Assembly (NCBI GenBank): GCA_965112735.1
Contig: OZ218951.1
Coordinates: 2,976,001 to 3,040,000, forward strand
Source: Phaeosaccion multiseriatum
Lineage: Eukaryota > Ochrophyta, other classes
Direction of reading: 5' to 3'
DNA length: 64,000 nt
Position numbers and translations under genes: made by a program. Numbering within the stretch: position 1 is the first letter of the stretch; every line of letters begins with the position of its first letter. The notes beneath the pieces were generated by a model that saw nothing but the letters and a program-made list of their open reading frames with translations, did no database searches and was not told the DNA's origin. Below are positions 39,330 through 49,659 of this stretch, piece by piece.

Positions 39330-41353
39330 TTATCTGTATGTCTGTCTGTCTGTGTGTCTGTCTGTCTGTCTGTCTGTCTGTCTAACTATCTATCTATCTG
39401 TCTGTCTGTGTATCTGTCTGTCGGTCTGTCTGTCTGTCCAACGTTGACTGCGGCTACGCTACGCACGTACGTGCGTGAACTGTACACAGGGGAGCGTGAT
39501 GGATTACAACCAGTTCGGCAAGCGTCTGACGGGGTATATAGATGACCAACACGTGTACCGCAACCGCGCCACTCGGAACCCGTTCGTGCTGTTGGGCACG
39601 GGACCAAAGGGCAACAGGCCGGGGGGGGTCAATTTAGGTGCGTGGGTGAAAGGCATCGGGTGTTGGGTATTGGACGTAAGGTGTTGGGTATTGGACATTG
39701 GTGTTCGGTATTGGACATTAGGTGTTGGGTATTGCCTTGCTCTCCCGCCTATCTCATGCCCTCCCCTCCCCTCCCCTCCCCTCCCTTCCCCTCCCCTCCC
39801 CTCCCCTCCCCTCCCCTCCCCTCCCCTCCCCTCCCCTCCCCTCCCCTCCCCTCCCCTCCCCTCTCCCCCCCTCCCCTCCCCCTTCCCTTCCCCTTCCTGT
39901 CTACCACAGTACCACCGAGAGAGCTCCCTGACCGTTTCCAGGTGTTTAAGGGAGAGTTTTGGCACATTGCACATCGGAGGTAAGCAGAGCATGTAGGGCA
40001 AGCAGGACAGCCACGAGTGAGCCGTGGAGACACAAAAAGGGAGAGGGAGGGGAGTGAGAGAGAGGGAGAGATGCGAGCCGTGGGCACCAGGAGAGAGAGA
40101 GAAAGAAGGAATGTGTGCGTGAGAGAGGGAGTGAGAGAACGCGAGGAAGAGGGAGGGCAAGAGAGTCCACACGAGGGAGAAAGAGGAAGAGCCGGAGAGA
40201 GAGAGAGAAGGAGAGAGAGACAGAGAGGAGAGAGGGGAGAGAGAGAAAGAGGGAGACGGAATGGGTTAGCCCTTTGCTGGGCCAGCGGGGTGCAGAGGGA
40301 GATTTACTGGCGAAGTTGGACCCAGCTGGTTAAGAGGGAAACCGAAAAACTCAGTCGCGCCGCCTGAACGGATGGCACTCGAAGGAAGAGAGAGAGAGAG
40401 AGAGAGAGAGCGAGGGCAAGCGGGAGAGAGGGTGGCAAGAGGGGAAGTCATCATCCCCTCAGCCCAGGGAGGAGAGAGGCGAAACACAATCATTCGTCAC
40501 ATGGTCTGGTCTGGGCAGGGGTGAATGGTATTGTGAGCAAACAAGTGCGCGTGCCCTTTATTTATCTCTTTCGTCTCGAACCCCCCCCCGGCCCCGCGCC
40601 CCCCCCCCCTCTCGCGCTCTCTGTCTGCCCCTCTGGACCTCTTGCTTCTGTGCCTTGCCTCTGTTCCTCATACACACTCACACACGCACACACACTCACA
40701 CCCCCCGCCCCCCCCCCACACACACAAACACAAACACACGCGCGCGCGCACATGCACTCACACACACGCACACACACACACATGCACAGCTTCGCCAAGT
40801 ACGTGGTGGAGTCCCCCAACAACGTGGCGCGCTCAATGATCTCGTACTTCAGCAAAATGCGCATCAGCGACGAGTCATACTTCCAGACCGTCTTCTGCCA
40901 TCCCGAGTAAGTCAGAGAGGGGTTGAAGGAGCGAGTGCGTGAGTGAGGGAATGAGTAAGCCCCTGAGTGAGTGAGTGAGTGAGTAAGGGAGTGTTCGTGA
41001 GGCTCTCTGTCATTCTTGATTTGATACACTCCCCCCCCCCGTCACATACACACACACACACCATCCCCACTTCTAACCTACCCCACCCCCCCACCGACCC
41101 ACTCCTTCCCACTCCTTCCTACCCCCTACCCTTCCCAACCCCACCCCACCTCACAGGACGCCTAACACCATGCTGGCCTTCGGAGACCCAATGCGGCATG
41201 TGAATTGGGTCAAGCAGCCCAACGAAGCCATTATGATACACCCTGAGCCCCTCCAAGAAGCGCAGATGCCGCAGCTCAAGCAGAGCGGTGCTTTCTTCGC
41301 AAGGAAGTTTAATGCCCTTGACCCCTCCAGCAAGAAGGCGCTCGAGCAGATTG

Positions 41354-41441
<88 letters not shown>

Positions 41442-41786
41442 CTCTTGTCTTGGTGCATGCAATGTCTGTCTGTCTTACCTATCTGCGTGGAATCCGAGCG
41501 ACTCAAGTGTTTCCTCCCGCCCACCCGCCCGTCCACCCGCCCACCCATCCACCCACACACACACCCACTCACCCCCCCCCCCCCCCCCCCCCACACACAC
41601 CAGACATGGCTGAAGGACGACTCCTCAGCCGCCTCTGCCGACCGCCTCAAAAAGGGCCTTGACCGCATAGGAGGAGCCTCGAGAATGAAGGACAAGTGGG
41701 ACTACTGCAACGCCGACGGGAGGCTCACAGAGGTCGGCAAGTACGGTCTCGGAGCAGGCGTCACACCAGCTGACGTCACTAAGTAG
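36390..41786 (+). CDS. GT14 glycosyltransferase, plant-type (core-2/I-branching, glucuronosyl- or xylosyltransferase-like)
   Basis: Ten exons join in phase: 36390-36628, 37093-37279, 37653-37736, 38251-38338, 38597-38679, 39490-39637, 39910-39979, 40790-40906, 41157-41355 and 41604-41786, giving 465 residues. A single N-terminal helix ([16 protein letters not shown]) after a short start makes a type II Golgi protein with a glutamine-rich stem. Family marks in order: [70 protein letters not shown] and [10 protein letters not shown]. These match GT14 enzymes, which add sugars to glycoproteins or proteoglycan-like chains. The exact donor sugar cannot be told from the sequence. Introns 2, 3, 5, 6 and 9 hold long microsatellites. 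An open frame at 36689-37092 upstream of exon 2 could be an alternative extension of that exon. Confidence 0.9.
37280..37560 (+). repeat. (GTGA)n repeat at the donor of GT14 exon 2
   Basis: From the donor at 37280 (gtcagtcagtgagtgag) a gtga/agtg tract with scattered changes continues for about 270 bp. Confidence 0.9.
38036..38220 (+). repeat. CTC/CTCC tract before the acceptor of GT14 exon 4
   Basis: A pure ctc stretch (38036-38096) is followed by ctcc and ccctcc variants. The tract ends about 30 bp before the acceptor at 38250. Confidence 0.9.
38766..39440 (+). repeat. AGT and (CTGT)n repeats filling GT14 intron 5
   Basis: An agt/gta triplet tract at 38766-38890 is followed by about 470 bp of ctgt tetranucleotide with ctat and ccat variants, ending about 50 bp before the acceptor at 39489. 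Confidence 0.9.
41356..41440 (+). repeat. (GT)n starting exactly at a splice donor
   Basis: The intron after GT14 exon 9 begins gtgtgtgt and stays pure gt for about 85 bp. The donor is itself the first unit of the microsatellite. Confidence 0.95.
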
Positions 41787-43871
41787 GACGGATCGTTGTC
41801 CAAGACGCCAACTGTCCACGTGTGTGTAGTCAGTAGAGTCGCCCCCCGGCTGAGCTTTCGTTCTCGTGGTAGGAGGTATTTACTGGCCCAGCTGCGAGAT
41901 GTGGAGGTGGAGGCAGAAGGTGGTGGTGCATTTCGACCAGTGAGGTGGCAGGCAGTCCGTCCACCCACCCACCCACCCACCCTCTACTTTTGCTCCGCTC
42001 CACGCCGCCGCTCTGCCCCGCGCCCTTCCCCAGCATCATTCGCTGCCCCCTCCCCTCCCTTCCCAATCCCTCTACCTCACTTCACGCACCCCTTCGCTTC
42101 CCTTCCACCCCGTTCTCAATGTAGCCATGTACTACTGGCAATGTGACATACACTCCTTATGGCTTTATTTATGTAACGGTCAATGAGTGTTGTCGCAGTG
42201 TTGCAGCGGTAGAATGCGGCTGGGAATGGAAGGGAAGAAGAAGGGGGTGGGAAGGACTTGAGGTAGAGTGATTGTGAGTTGCCGGCGGTGTCAATCAAGT
42301 AGGCACATGTGTGTACACGTGTTGTGCGTATACCACATATACCCTTACATACCCTTAAGGTAGGGAGATGCTCCCACGCTACTACTACTCTTTGCCAATG
42401 AATGGAGGGCCCCGAAGGTGTCGAAGGTCAGCTCATGGGGCACAATACCAAAACGCAGCCCTACACACTGTAACACACTTGACATGAAATGAATGAGACA
42501 GAACCTTTTTTTTTTTTTTTTTTTAAAGCACTTGGAACTACTGTGATTTCGCGGTTGAGTGGCACTTTTTACGCCCAATTACGCCCCATTAATTTTTTTT
42601 TACGCCAAATGACGACTTGTTTTACGACGTTTTACGACGCTTTAGCCCCCTATTTGACGCCCTTTTACGCCCTTTTACGCCCTTTTACGCTCTTTGACGC
42701 CCTTTTATCTTAATTCGCCTTAATTTCGTCTAAAAAAAATCACGTAAAAAAAAATCACGGAAGAGGGCGTGAAAGGGCGTAAAAGGGCGTAAAAGGGCGT
42801 AAAAGGGCGTAAAAGGGCGTCAAATAGGGGGCTAAAGCGTCGTAAAACGTCGTAAAACGTCGTAAAACAAGTCGTCATTTGGCGTAAAAAAAAAATAATG
42901 GGGTGTAATTGGGCGTAAAAAGTGCCACTCAACCGCGAAATCACAGTACGCGCTCACTACATACATGATGGAGTGTGTGTGTGTGTGCGTGTGTGTGTGT
43001 GTTGTTTTTCCCTTTCATTGTTGTGAACGTTGTGGTCAGCTCCAGCGCATCGGCCTTTGGCAAGTCAAGCCAAGCCAAGGCCGCTCCCCCGTACTGAGAA
43101 CGCCCCTCCTTTGTGGAGCAAGAGAGCAAGAGTCGGCTGTGGCAGTGTGGCTTGGGCATCCTCGGCACCAGACCAGACCCAACAAGCCCTAGGAAGCAAG
43201 CGAAGCTCCCCTCCTTCACAATCTCACTTCCTGCCCTCTTGCCTCGCCAAGCAGCATCGATCGGCCCAGTGATGGAATGTGGGGCGTGCGGGCGGGCGCT
43301 CAACAAAGGCAGGGTATGAAGAAAGAGGAAGGGCGATCATCGCTACCATCGCTGCTGCTGCTCCTCGGGGGGGTCCAGGTGGTCTGCTCCTTCTCTATAG
43401 TGACTACAACTCACGTCTCAAGTACATGGGCCCAGCACTGCACTGGCTGGTGCTCGCCTTCATCTAGATAACCGCTTCCTCCTCCCTAACCCCCCATTTC
43501 ATTCCCAAGGGAATTGGCAGTGCCAAAATCATCAGCTGTATGGAGAGCGTTCCTCTTCCTCTTCCCTCTCCTGCTCATCCTTCCCTCCTGTCGTGCCGAT
43601 TTCGTGGCCGCCTCAGGTGTACGCAAGTGCTCTGAAACCGACAAAAGGCTAGAGCACCTCTCAGTCCTCAGGGGGATGGCAGACACTCATGCGTATCACC
43701 GACATGTGAACCTCCCTTCTCAACATCGCTTCCCTCGGCTCCCTCCCGCTTCAGAGCTTCTCTTGGACGTGGTGCGCACGCTGACTGAAGCTGGCACCCC
43801 TCTGAACGAATGGAGTAGGCCTCAATCAAACAGTCAATCAATCAATCAGTCAATCAATTGATCGATCGATT
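41787..43871. other. 2-kb intergenic region with a fold-back element
   Basis: This lies between the convergent ends of the GT14 and Nudix genes. It contains the fold-back element at 42541-42946, a T run at 42506-42524 and a GT tract near 42975. A plus-strand frame at 43514-43861 has a hydrophobic stretch but no ATG. No confirmed gene. Confidence 0.5.
42541..42946. mobile_element. 406-bp fold-back element with TA target duplication
   Basis: The left end CTGTGATTTCGCGGTTGAGT is repeated in reverse complement at the right end (42927-42946). The two arms stay nearly complementary for about 180 bp each around an AT-rich centre near 42715-42765. TA flanks both ends (42539-42540 and 42947-42948), as expected for Tc1/mariner-type insertion. 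The arms contain internal tandem copies of ttttacgccc / gggcgtaaaa. Because of the palindrome, both strands give nearly the same short open frame, which is not a gene. Confidence 0.85.
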
Positions 43872-45758
43872 CTACGCCTGCTGTTGGTGCTGCTCCTGTC
43901 GCTGGGAAAATGCCGCCAGCGTCTGCTCTCGGACCGCGACGAGGTCAATGTTTGCGAGCTGATGGGTGGTGCAGAGGGGGTGGGGAAGGAGGATGGAACA
44001 TGGAGACGGCGTGAGAGGGGAGAGACCAACGGGGGGGGGGGAGGGAGTGAGGGGGAGGGCGGGAGGTGAAGGGGAAAAAGGACGAGGCGGAGCAGAACGC
44101 TGCATTCTCTTGAGATGACCAATCAGTCGTCTCTCCATCTATATATATATACGATCTGACTCACTGACTGACTGACTGAGTCATTCACTGACTCACTGAT
44201 TCACTCACTCACTACCTCACTACTTCGCACCTCTAGCAAGAACCAAGGGGTGAACTTCTCTGGGCTGCCCTCAACGTCCTTGAGAAGCTGCTCCACGGCG
44301 ACGAAGCTCGTCTCCTGCACCTCCTTGGGGTCGTGTTGAATGGGCCCACTTAAGGAGAGGACCGTTGAGTACAGACTCAGCAGCTGAGGAGTATGGAGGG
44401 GGAGGGGAGGGGAGGAGAGGAGGGGAGGGGAGGGGAGAGGAGGGGAAGGGGAGAGGAGGGGAAGGGAAGGGAAGGGAAGGGAGGGGAGGGGAGGGGAGGG
44501 AAGGGAAGGGAAGGGAGGGGAGGGGAGGGGAGGTCAGTGGAGCAAGCGACGGCCGCGCATAGCGGGGAGGGCGGAGAGAGGGGCTACACAAAGGAAGAGA
44601 AGGGTTTGACATCAGAGTAATCGTGACATACACAAGGCCTGACCAGCGTAATCGTGACACACACACGGGGGGAGAAGCAGAGACTCTTTCTATGCCATCC
44701 GTCGATGTTCCATGGTTCATAGGGAGGGGGTTGACTCGACTTGCCTCATTGTCGATCAGCCCGATCTCGGGGAACCTTCCGCAGTGGTGATATACGGGTC
44801 TGAGAGGAGGAGGAGGGGGAGGAGAATGAGTCAACACGCAGGGGAGAAAGGTAGCTCGGCCCTAATTCTCTGGTGTGAAGGGAAGCCAAGGGTGTAATAG
44901 CGACAGTCCACACCAGCGTACATAAAAGTGAAAGCGAAAGGCTATGGGCAAGCTGGGCAAGCTGACGCTCTGTGTTGAGTTGCTGCTGTCGACAGATACC
45001 TAATCAGGGTAAGGTCTTGTACGGTGGCAGTGGTGATGCCCAGCTCCTCCCCCATTCCTCGAACAGCCGCGGTTTGGAAGTCCTCACCCTGTGGATTGGG
45101 GCGTGTGAATGCCAATGGGGAAAGGGTTGTGGCTGTGAGAGGGAAGGTAGGGCACCATAGGGCACCATGATCGAAGGAAGGCTAGGGATCATGCTGTCCG
45201 AGAGCTGCGAGGGGGGACGGGGGCTTACCACGGAGTTGTGCTCCGCGCAGCTGAGGTCCAACAGGCTCGGCGCGATGGCCTTCCCTGCGCTCCTCCTTTG
45301 TAGCAGGACTAGAGGGAAGGGAAAGACAATGCACATCGCAGTGGTACAACCGGCAAAAATTTGCACCAGATGAGATCAGAGTCTTGTCTGGCAAGGGAAG
45401 GGACTCCTCTAGTGTGTCATCTGCCCTCCTCTTTTAAGCACAGCACTTATACGAGACGAATACCCCCTTTGCAGCGCTCAGACCATCACAATGGACCAAC
45501 ATTCCCCTTCACAGTTACTCACGTTCTCCTGCTGGATTGAAAATGAGCACGTGAACTGCCCTGTGAAGGTGTCCATCCTTGTGGCACTCCTATGAGGGGG
45601 GATGCAGAGCAGGGTAGGCCTTAGAGCAAATCTGGAAAGGTTGGCCCTCTCCAGTAGTAGTCACGTCTCACATTTCCCCTCACCTTCCTGCTCTTCTGGC
45701 CTACGACATTGTTCTCCGCGTTAACCACATCAAACATTTCTTCCCAGTCGTCCGCCAT
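43872..45758 (-). CDS. Nudix hydrolase (IDI-like subgroup)
   Basis: Seven exons, 45758-45684, 45589-45523, 45308-45229, 45088-45000, 44799-44745, 44383-44231 and 43958-43872, join in phase to give 201 residues. The start MADDWEEMFDVVNAENNVVG and the run ECHKDGHLHRAVHVLIFN then LLLQRRS are typical of this group. The Nudix box is GEDFQTAAVRGMGEELGI, which supplies the metal-binding Glu residues. The first Gly of the textbook motif is replaced (AEHNSV precedes) and RE is RG, as in isopentenyl-diphosphate-isomerase-like Nudix proteins. The substrate is probably a nucleoside or prenyl diphosphate and cannot be fixed. Intron 5 uses a GC donor (gag followed by gcaagt). The last exon is Gln-rich. Divergent from the 46140 gene, with 381 bp between start codons. 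Confidence 0.88.
44400..44535 (+). repeat. GGGGA/GGGAA tract in Nudix intron 5
   Basis: About 135 bp of gggga and gggaa pentanucleotides. On the gene's strand it is a pyrimidine tract just before the acceptor of exon 6. Confidence 0.9.
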
Positions 45759-46139
45759 GGTGAGAGAGCAGCGATTGATAAAAAGGAAAGGTTGTAAAGG
45801 AAAGGAGTCGTGTGCTGTGAGTCTTGGAGCACCAACTGAAGGAAGGAGCGCGAAGGTGGAAGGATTTTTTCCGCCGCCTCGCGCGCTCTTTTCCACCCTC
45901 CCTCCCTCCCTCCCTCCCTCCCTCCCTCCCTCCCTCCCTCCCTCCCCACCCCCCCCCTCACACACTCACTCACTCTTCTCCCACCCTCCCTCCCCCCTCC
46001 GCCCCACCCTCCCTCCCTCTTTCCCTCTCTTCTCTCTTTATCACCGAAGAATGCACTGACACCACCTCACATATTCCCTCACTCCCTCACAACACAACGG
46101 AGAGGGAAGGGCAGAGAGTGTGAGACTGTATTGGTAAGC
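45759..46139. promoter_or_regulatory. divergent intergenic region, Nudix / H-like protein
   Basis: 381 bp between divergent start codons, including a (CCCT)n tract at about 45897-45945. It must contain both promoters. No recognisable TATA box. Confidence 0.4.
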
Positions 46140-47725
46140 ATGTCGGCTCCTCAGATGGTTGTGAGGAGGATGGCGAGGCTTGGGCTGACGAGCAGTGCTT
46201 GCCTGGCACCTGCGTTTCCATTATCATTGACAACAAGTCGCAGAAACGTCTCGACGACGAAGAGAAGGAGCGATGAAAAGCGTACATCCAGCACGGTCTC
46301 AAGCGAGCACCAGCACCCAGACGTGTCCATGCTAACGTGCAAAGAGAGCTACAACCACGGAGGGTGGAGTCAATACCTTTCTGCGACTGACATTGTCGAC
46401 ACACTGGACTTGACGCATGAAGACGGGCCTGTGGGGGAAGGAGTGCTTATGCCTGAGCCAGTCTACACGCGCTCGCATGGCGCGGTATGGAGGTATCCGC
46501 TAGGCAACGGGAAGGAGCTATGGAGATTGGGGTGAGTGAGTGCGCGAGTCGAGAGGGTATTGCTATTGCAAACGCAAGCAGGCGCCTCCCTTCCTCATCT
46601 CGCGCTCATCGACTAACGGGTCGAGCCTCTACTCCTATCCCTAATTTTGTTTTGCACGGCAGCTTCAGCGAGGAGAAAGCCCAGACGCTGGGCGACGTCG
46701 TCTCAATTAGGTGTGTGGTTGCTTGCGACTGGGCAGGGGCGCGAAGGCGGGCTGCGGCTGGTCAAAGTGTGTACCCTTGTCAATGCCTGGACCGACCCCT
46801 TCTCCACTCTCAACCCCTATTGTCTCGGGCGTCTTCGAGTCAAGGGTACCTGACGGGGGTGAATATGGCACTAGCACTTACGCTTACCTTTGCTCTGCTT
46901 TGCTTTCATTTTCTTTTACTGTGCTTTTCTTGTTCTCCTGCCGCTGTAATGACATCGGCTTTTGCCTGGGCAGACCTGGAGTGGTACCTGACGAGAGCGG
47001 GAGCTGGCCATCCCCACCACGCCTCGCACCCGGCACCCCCCTGGCCACAGTCCAGTGGGAGGGCCTGTCTCTGTCCGACAGCGACGAGCTATACCATGCA
47101 GTGTGGAGCAATGTGGAGGGGGAGGTAGATTTGTCGCTGCCCGTGGGCTGCCTCTTTCGGAGGCTCAACCCGTCGATCCTAGAGGCAGCTTCTCGACCGG
47201 GTGAGTACGTAAGTCTCTTCTCCCGCTTCTCGGTGGGAGGGGTGGCGGAGGAAAGCAGGCCTCACTGCGCTGCAGATGTACACTCGTGGGGAAAAGGGCA
47301 CAAATGTATTCAGTCTAGGCCCGTCCCACCTGACAATCATCAGCGTGAAGTCCTTCTCACTCTCTCCCACTCTCTCTCATCAGCGTGAAACTCTTTCTCA
47401 CTCTCTCCCACTCTCTCTCTCTCTCATCAGCCTGAACTCCTTCTCACTCTCTCCCACTTACTCCCACTCTCTCTCTTCTCTCTTTGCACAAATATTACCC
47501 CCCTCCACCCCCCCCAACCCCACCCTTGCAGTGGCGGACTTGAACTGGGTGGTGGAGGTGGAGGTGGACGTGGAGAGAAGCTCAGGAGAAGGAGGAGGAA
47601 AAGACTCCGACGGGTTAGGAGGTGGAAAGGAGGGGGGGGCGCTCATGAATCAAGGGGCTTATGCAGAGTACCTACGGCACTTGGAGAGGTTGCAGGATAT
47701 CGAGCAGCAAGAGAAAGACACATAG
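46140..47725 (+). CDS. glycine-cleavage H-protein-like, apparently without the lipoyl lysine
   Basis: Four exons, 46140-46531, 46663-46710, 46974-47200 and 47532-47725, join in phase to give 286 residues. The first 45 residues are Arg/Ser/Thr-rich and look like a mitochondrial presequence. The core follows the H-protein fold in order: YTRSHGAVWRY, WRLGFSEEKAQTLGDVVSI, GTPLATVQWEG, NVEGEVDLSLPVG, RRLN, and DLNWVVEVEV. The real H protein carries lipoate on a Lys in an ESVKAxSD-like turn. Here that turn reads WEGLSLSDSDELYHAV, with no Lys. It therefore should not act as a lipoyl carrier, and the function is unknown. A glycine-rich insert precedes a charged C-terminal helix (YAEYLRHLERLQDIEQQ). 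Homology is inferred from the order of motifs. Confidence 0.65.
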
Positions 47726-48356
47726 TGGAGGAAGGGAGGCGGTACGGGAGAAGAAATGCCAGCCCCACCATGTGATGGACTTTCATATTCGTCGGTCCAT
47801 TCATTCATTCATTCATTCATTCACACGAATCGTGAGGGAGGATGGCGGTTCGAAGCGCACAGTCACATTGACTGCAGGCTGTGCAATATTTTTTATACGG
47901 TTGGTTTGGGCTTTTAAAGTGTATATAGAAATAGAACCCAAGAGGAGGGAAATACAAGAAAAAAGTAATGAGCGAGGAGCAGACTTGTCTTCCTTCCTCC
48001 CTTCCTTCCCTTCTCCCTTTCCTATTCATTCCTTCACCTTCTCCACCATCAATCAAGTCAAGCGATGGGATAGTAAGCTCTCCACCATCAATCAAGTTAA
48101 GTGATGGGATAGTAAATAAAGTAAGGGGGGGAAGGAAGCTCTCCACCATCAATCAAGTCAAGCGATGGGATAGTAAGCTCTCCACCATCAATCAAGTCAA
48201 GTGAGGGATAGTAAATAAAGTAAGGGGGGGAAGGAAGCTCTCCACCATCAATCAAGTCAAGCGATGGGATAGTAAGCTCTCCACCATCAATCAAGTCAAG
48301 TGATGGGATAGTAAATAAAGTAAGGGGGGGGAGGAAGCTCTCCACCATCAATCAAG
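47726..48356. other. convergent intergenic region, mostly tandem repeat
   Basis: Between the ends of the H-like gene (+) and the 48357 gene (-). The right half is the 100-bp tandem repeat described separately; the rest holds an attc run (47797-47822) and AT-rich sequence typical of 3' regions. Confidence 0.6.
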
Positions 48357-48377
48357 TCAAGCGATGGGATAGTACGC
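48041..48377. repeat. 100-bp tandem repeat overlapping a gene end
   Basis: Copies of ctccaccatcaatcaagtca begin at 48041, 48141, 48240 and 48340, plus half-unit copies in between. The full unit is about 100 bp, made of two related halves of about 39 and 61 bp. The last copy runs into the final codons and stop of the minus-strand gene ending at 48357. Confidence 0.9.
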
Positions 48378-48535
48378 TCTCCGTCTCTTGCCGAGCGTGC
48401 TGCCCACGGTGACTCCCAGCATGAGCCCCACTCCACTCATCACGGTGCACAGAGACGCCACGACACTCAGGGACCACTTGTTGCTCTCCAGCATCTCCAT
48501 GCCCTCCCTGCCACTTCCACCACTAATACTACTTA

Positions 48536-48571
<36 letters not shown>

Positions 48572-48998
48572 CACTTCTACCCCGATCCTTCAGTGTCATC
48601 ATCTCGTGCTGCTGCGCCGCCCCCACCATCCCGCCCCCGCCGCCGCCCCTCTCTCCCGAAATTGCTGCCAAGGAGGATAGAGCCGATGAAATGACGCTCT
48701 TGTGACTCACCGGGCTGCTCTCCGAGTAGGCAAGGGCCCAGGAGCAAGGCTGCTCAATACCCATCCACAGTTCCAAGCTATCACGCTCCGAGCAGTACTT
48801 GGCGGCGCACGCACGCGCAATGTTGCCGAGGTTGTTCTCTGCAATGGGCTCATTTGCCCCCCCCGCGAGGACCTGCCGCCCCACTCCACCACTACTGCAC
48901 GAGCCGAGGAGGAGACAGCAGACTACTCTTGCTGCTCTTCTTGCCACAAGTACTGCCCACCGCCCGCCTGAGGGAATTCGTTGGCGCCGCACGCCCAT
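48357..48998 (-). CDS. small single-pass membrane protein, unknown family
   Basis: One frame of 213 residues from the ATG at 48998. A basic N-terminus precedes a hydrophobic stretch (VVCCLLLGSCSSGG) that could be a signal peptide. The segment ARACAAKYCSERDSLELW has paired cysteines, with a third in the IEQPCSWALAY stretch that follows. A Ser run coded by a TAG/TAC-type triplet microsatellite precedes one transmembrane helix (about LCTVMSGVGLMLGVTVGS) and a short basic tail (GKRRRAYYPIA). This suggests a type I membrane protein. A donor-like gtgagtcac in the middle means part of the frame could be an unspliced intron. The stop codon lies inside the adjacent tandem repeat. Confidence 0.5.
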
Positions 48999-49659
48999 GG
49001 CGACTGAGGTCCTCTTTACTTCCCTGAGTCTGCACGACACCAGCTGAGAAAACGCAGGTACCAGAAGAGAACAGAGAAAGGAAGAGAAAGGCCGTCAGCG
49101 GATGTATTCCTGGCCGGATGCTCACTCCGTAGCCAATTTCCTCTGTCAATCGCTTCTCCCTTGCCACATCCCACGACAATCCTTTCCCAGCGCTCTGCCT
49201 GACAAAGCCGGAGAAGCTGAAGCTAGAAAAGCAGCAGGCTCATTCCACCCAGCCGGATGCATGAGGCCCGTCAGGGTGCGCCCGCCCTGAGCCGGCCCCT
49301 GGTCTACCCTCAACTGGCCCTCCCTCACCTCGTCAGGGTGGCTGTCTCCAAGGCTCTCGCGATGGTGGCTAACTCAATGCTTAATAAAACCTCCTTGTCC
49401 CGCCCCACAGGAGCAGCCTCGGTCCCCAGCAAGGTGTCGTCGAGGGGAGAGGTAGTCGCGCGATGCGTAACAGTTCAGTTTCAGTTTCAGCTTTTGCCCG
49501 GCCCGTAAGGCAGTAATTTTTTTCTGTAACTTTCATCCACTTCGTGTGGGGGCAACACTCGGAAAAGGATGTAAAACAGAGAGCGATTCGGAGAGGAGAG
49601 AGAGAGAGCTCACGATACTGTGATGTCGTGAAGGCATAGAGCAGAGAGGGGAGAGAACA
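48999..49659. promoter_or_regulatory. divergent intergenic region
   Basis: 661 bp between the starts of the 48998 (-) and 49660 (+) genes. No exon with good splice sites and phase was found. It should contain both promoters. Confidence 0.4.

Noticed and set aside
42489-42944. Two nearly identical small proteins on opposite strands
   Set aside because: A direct consequence of the palindromic fold-back element; not genes.
43514-43861. Plus-strand frame with a hydrophobic leader-like stretch (AFLFLFPLLLILPSCRA)
   Set aside because: It begins with TTG, has no ATG or clear upstream exon, and runs into a simple repeat. It remains a possible small secreted protein but is not supported.
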